From positions 496,001-560,000 of the forward strand of contig NZ_JAUEPH010000001.1 of assembly GCF_030403435.1 (NCBI RefSeq): 64,000 nt of DNA. The letters are read 5' to 3'. The notes below the pieces were generated by a model, which was not told the DNA's origin, did no database searches, and saw nothing but the letters and a program-made list of their open reading frames with translations. The DNA is from Algoriphagus sediminis. GTDB taxonomy: Bacteria; Bacteroidota; Bacteroidia; Cytophagales; Cyclobacteriaceae. Below are positions 62,334 through 64,000 of the stretch, in pieces; position 1 is the stretch's first letter; the number at the start of each line of letters is the position of its first letter. A program made the position numbers and the translations under genes.

Positions 62334-64000
62334 TTATTCCAAAAAATCCCTGAACACATGCTCATTCGAATAAATATTCCAGGCACTTAGTTGATATAAA
62401 AGATTTACCTGGTCAGTGGTGAGACTAATTCCATGTAAAACTCCATTTTCAAAAAGCAATTTATAGTGTGGAAAATCTCGAAATCGTCCCTTCTCTCCTT
62501 TTGAAATTTCGTTTTTGAGATCATCACAAAGTTGGTTCTCCCAATCAGGTACGCGGTCATTGTACACCCATAGAATTTCCACCTTTTGACGATCCGGGAT
62601 TCCCCACCAATCATTGGCAATTGTCATGAGCTTTGTCCTAGCCATGACTGTTTTACCCTCTTCTTTGGCTTTCGCCAACTTCTGATACACGGGATTAAAA
62701 TCACGTTTATGGAAAACCTGATTATGGACTTGATTTCCCCAGGTAAATCCAAATAATGGATAAAAATCACTACTTACTTGCTTATTATTTGGAGGATTCT
62801 CGGCATCAAAACTACAGCCAGTAGCAAGCGGTGTGTCTGTATTTATAAAAACCACGATACGTTCTACTTTTCTCTGTAAAAGAGTAATAACTCCAAGGTT
62901 TTCCAAATTCCCTCCATCGGTGAAACGGTAAGGCTGAGGTTTACCGATTTTACCCAATTCAGGATATGGCCAATAATAATCTTCAGGGATGAACTTTGAA
63001 AGAGGAATTTTGTCCAATAAATCGCCCGCCAAACCAGAGAGCATAAAAGAACCTAGAGTAGCACCGTAAGCGGTACTACTCGTCCCAGTGGCATCCACGA
63101 TCTCAAATGGCTTTTTCGACAAGATTACGCTAAGACTATCATTCATAGAAGTCTTTTTGGGATTAGATCCTCCAAAGGCAAACGATTCAATAAATCCTCC
63201 CCCTGATCCAAATTTCACATCCTTGTTCGAAATCAAATTCTTATCCTCAATCTCACGATAGCACGCGGACCCAACATACAATGGGGTATAATTGAAAACA
63301 GTTAAGTTTTCTTCCTTTTGAATGGGTAGGTCGGGAGCTGGTGCCTGTAAACTGGAATTGATAATTAAATAAGGTCGTTTTGCATCCTTAGGATTGGAGT
63401 GAACCATGATAAAGTCAGAGGCTTGAAGCTGGGGGTTCCTTGCTATGATAGCATCGCGAGTTTCATCATCCAGCGTAAAGAACTTGGGGTTCTTTGAATC
63501 ATAGATTCCGTAGGGTTTAAGATAAGTATCACCTACGGCATCTATCCAGATATTATCTAACTTTTGCCATTCTTCAAAAGGGATAACTTCCTTACCTAAC
63601 CTTAGAATAAGATTTTTTTCAAGACTATGACTCACCACCTTACCCATAAACCCTTCGGGCTGATCATTCAGATTATCCTTGCAAAGATTTGAGGGGCACA
63701 CTTTATTTCCGAGGAGATCAGCATCACTTATGGAACCATCCTGATAATAGGTAAAAATAGTCGAGGCCCAGGATCCGCCAGAAACAGCCGAAATATAGCC
63801 TATGTCTTTCCAAAGGTTTAATTCATAAAACCCCTTCATTTGACCAATGGCACAATTCATTGCGCGTGTACCCCCACCACAAAAACATACACCGGTAGAT
63901 GGAAGGTCTAATGAGTTTTCGGGAAAAACACCTGTCTCCTGAACATCTGTCCAAATTTTGGCCAGTACCTTTTTACTATCAGATTCTCCGGCTGAATCAA
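62334..64000 (-). CDS. cPLA2/patatin-like phospholipase, N terminus outside the window
   Basis: The frame is open to the right edge; about 555 residues are visible. CFCGGGTRAMNCAIG supplies the oxyanion glycines with an Arg, AVSGGSWASTIF the nucleophile Ser of the lysophospholipase/cPLA2 type, and RFTDGGNLENLGVITLLQRK the catalytic Asp. An internal ATG at 63860 is not the start because the GGG-x-R motif lies upstream of it. Expected to hydrolyse phospholipid or acyl esters. Leader or anchor cannot be judged. Followed by the YiiX-like gene. Confidence 0.8.
   Translation of the reverse strand, partial: DSAGESDSKKVLAKIWTDVQETGVFPENSLDLPSTGVCFCGGGTRAMNCAIGQMKGFYELNLWKDIGYISAVSGGSWASTIFTYYQDGSISDADLLGNKVCPSNLCKDNLNDQPEGFMGKVVSHSLEKNLILRLGKEVIPFEEWQKLDNIWIDAVGDTYLKPYGIYDSKNPKFFTLDDETRDAIIARNPQLQASDFIMVHSNPKDAKRPYLIINSSLQAPAPDLPIQKEENLTVFNYTPLYVGSACYREIEDKNLISNKDVKFGSGGGFIESFAFGGSNPKKTSMNDSLSVILSKKPFEIVDATGTSSTAYGATLGSFMLSGLAGDLLDKIPLSKFIPEDYYWPYPELGKIGKPQPYRFTDGGNLENLGVITLLQRKVERIVVFINTDTPLATGCSFDAENPPNNKQVSSDFYPLFGFTWGNQVHNQVFHKRDFNPVYQKLAKAKEEGKTVMARTKLMTIANDWWGIPDRQKVEILWVYNDRVPDWENQLCDDLKNEISKGEKGRFRDFPHYKLLFENGVLHGISLTTDQVNLLYQLSAWNIYSNEHVFRDFLE

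Noticed and set aside
59569..64000. Pycsar- or CBASS-like defence system (cyclase plus patatin-like effector)
   Set aside because: The cyclase has a 7TMR-DISM membrane sensor and the Lys529 plus Asp pair of ordinary adenylate cyclases, not the pattern of pyrimidine cyclases, and it is not a CD-NTase. The phospholipase resembles the general cPLA2-like group, not CapV specifically.
1..64000. CRISPR arrays, tRNA genes, insertion sequences, prophage or integrase genes
   Set aside because: No regularly spaced repeats, cloverleaf-like segments, transposase or integrase motifs were found on reading both strands.

Overview
The window reads as a chromosomal segment of a member of the Bacteroidota, most likely a marine Cytophagales of the Algoriphagus/Cyclobacteriaceae kind. 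The evidence is a SusC/SusD pair, many Bacteroidota lipoproteins with short polar tails after the lipobox Cys, TAnnTTTG promoter elements instead of a sigma70 box, few clear Shine-Dalgarno sites, and families such as DUF2911, VCBS/FG-GAP proteins, 7TMR-DISM cyclases and PVC-type cytochromes. Genus is inference. I see no tRNA, rRNA, CRISPR array, prophage or insertion sequence.

Layout. 1-7.1 kb: the end of a GH18 glycosidase, housekeeping purH and cysS, an M28 lipoprotein, and a LacI regulator overlapping galK. 7.2-16.8 kb: a large ThuA/sugar dehydrogenase/cytochrome c lipoprotein, NIPSNAP and TMEM220-like proteins, an MscS channel, a serine hydrolase, a PhyH dioxygenase and a methyltransferase. 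16.8-23.0 kb: an L-rhamnose operon on the minus strand (rhaI, rhaB, an FMN hydroxy-acid oxidase, an NCS1-type permease) with a divergent AraC regulator. 23.4-38.0 kb: a polysaccharide/sugar-oxidation region with a CE1-like esterase, a Tat-exported TIM-barrel epimerase, two further cytochrome c sugar-dehydrogenase-like lipoproteins, a 5'-truncated esterase, a DUF1080 (3-keto-disaccharide hydrolase family) protein and SusD/SusC. 38.2-49 kb: an FG-GAP protein, three sulfatases, the bifunctional rhamnulose-1-phosphate aldolase/lactaldehyde dehydrogenase, an SMP-30 lactonase and a GntR regulator. 49-54.7 kb: miscellaneous genes (HExxH protein, DUF2911, hemolysin III family, serine hydrolase, LytTR regulator). 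54.8-59.4 kb: a four-gene sugar operon (DUF4432 epimerase, cupin isomerase-like, TIM-barrel epimerase, Gfo/Idh oxidoreductase). 59.6-64 kb: a membrane adenylate cyclase, a YiiX-like cysteine hydrolase and a partial cPLA2/patatin-like phospholipase.

How it fits together. Rhamnose catabolism is complete across two loci: RhaI and RhaB make rhamnulose-1-phosphate, the RhaE-RhaW fusion at 41.2-43.3 kb splits it and oxidises lactaldehyde to lactate, and the hydroxy-acid oxidase in the first locus can take lactate to pyruvate. With three sulfatases and a SusCD pair next to these genes, a sulfated rhamnose-containing polysaccharide (ulvan- or rhamnan-like) is a reasonable substrate guess, but no polysaccharide lyase or rhamnosidase lies in the window.

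The least explained signal is in the 545-base gap at 43.3-43.8 kb. There the minus strand folds into several short helices capped by GNRA and UNCG tetraloops and ends in a strong intrinsic terminator, so it looks like a structured noncoding RNA that I cannot assign to a known family. A second structured element with a terminator lies at 29.4 kb.
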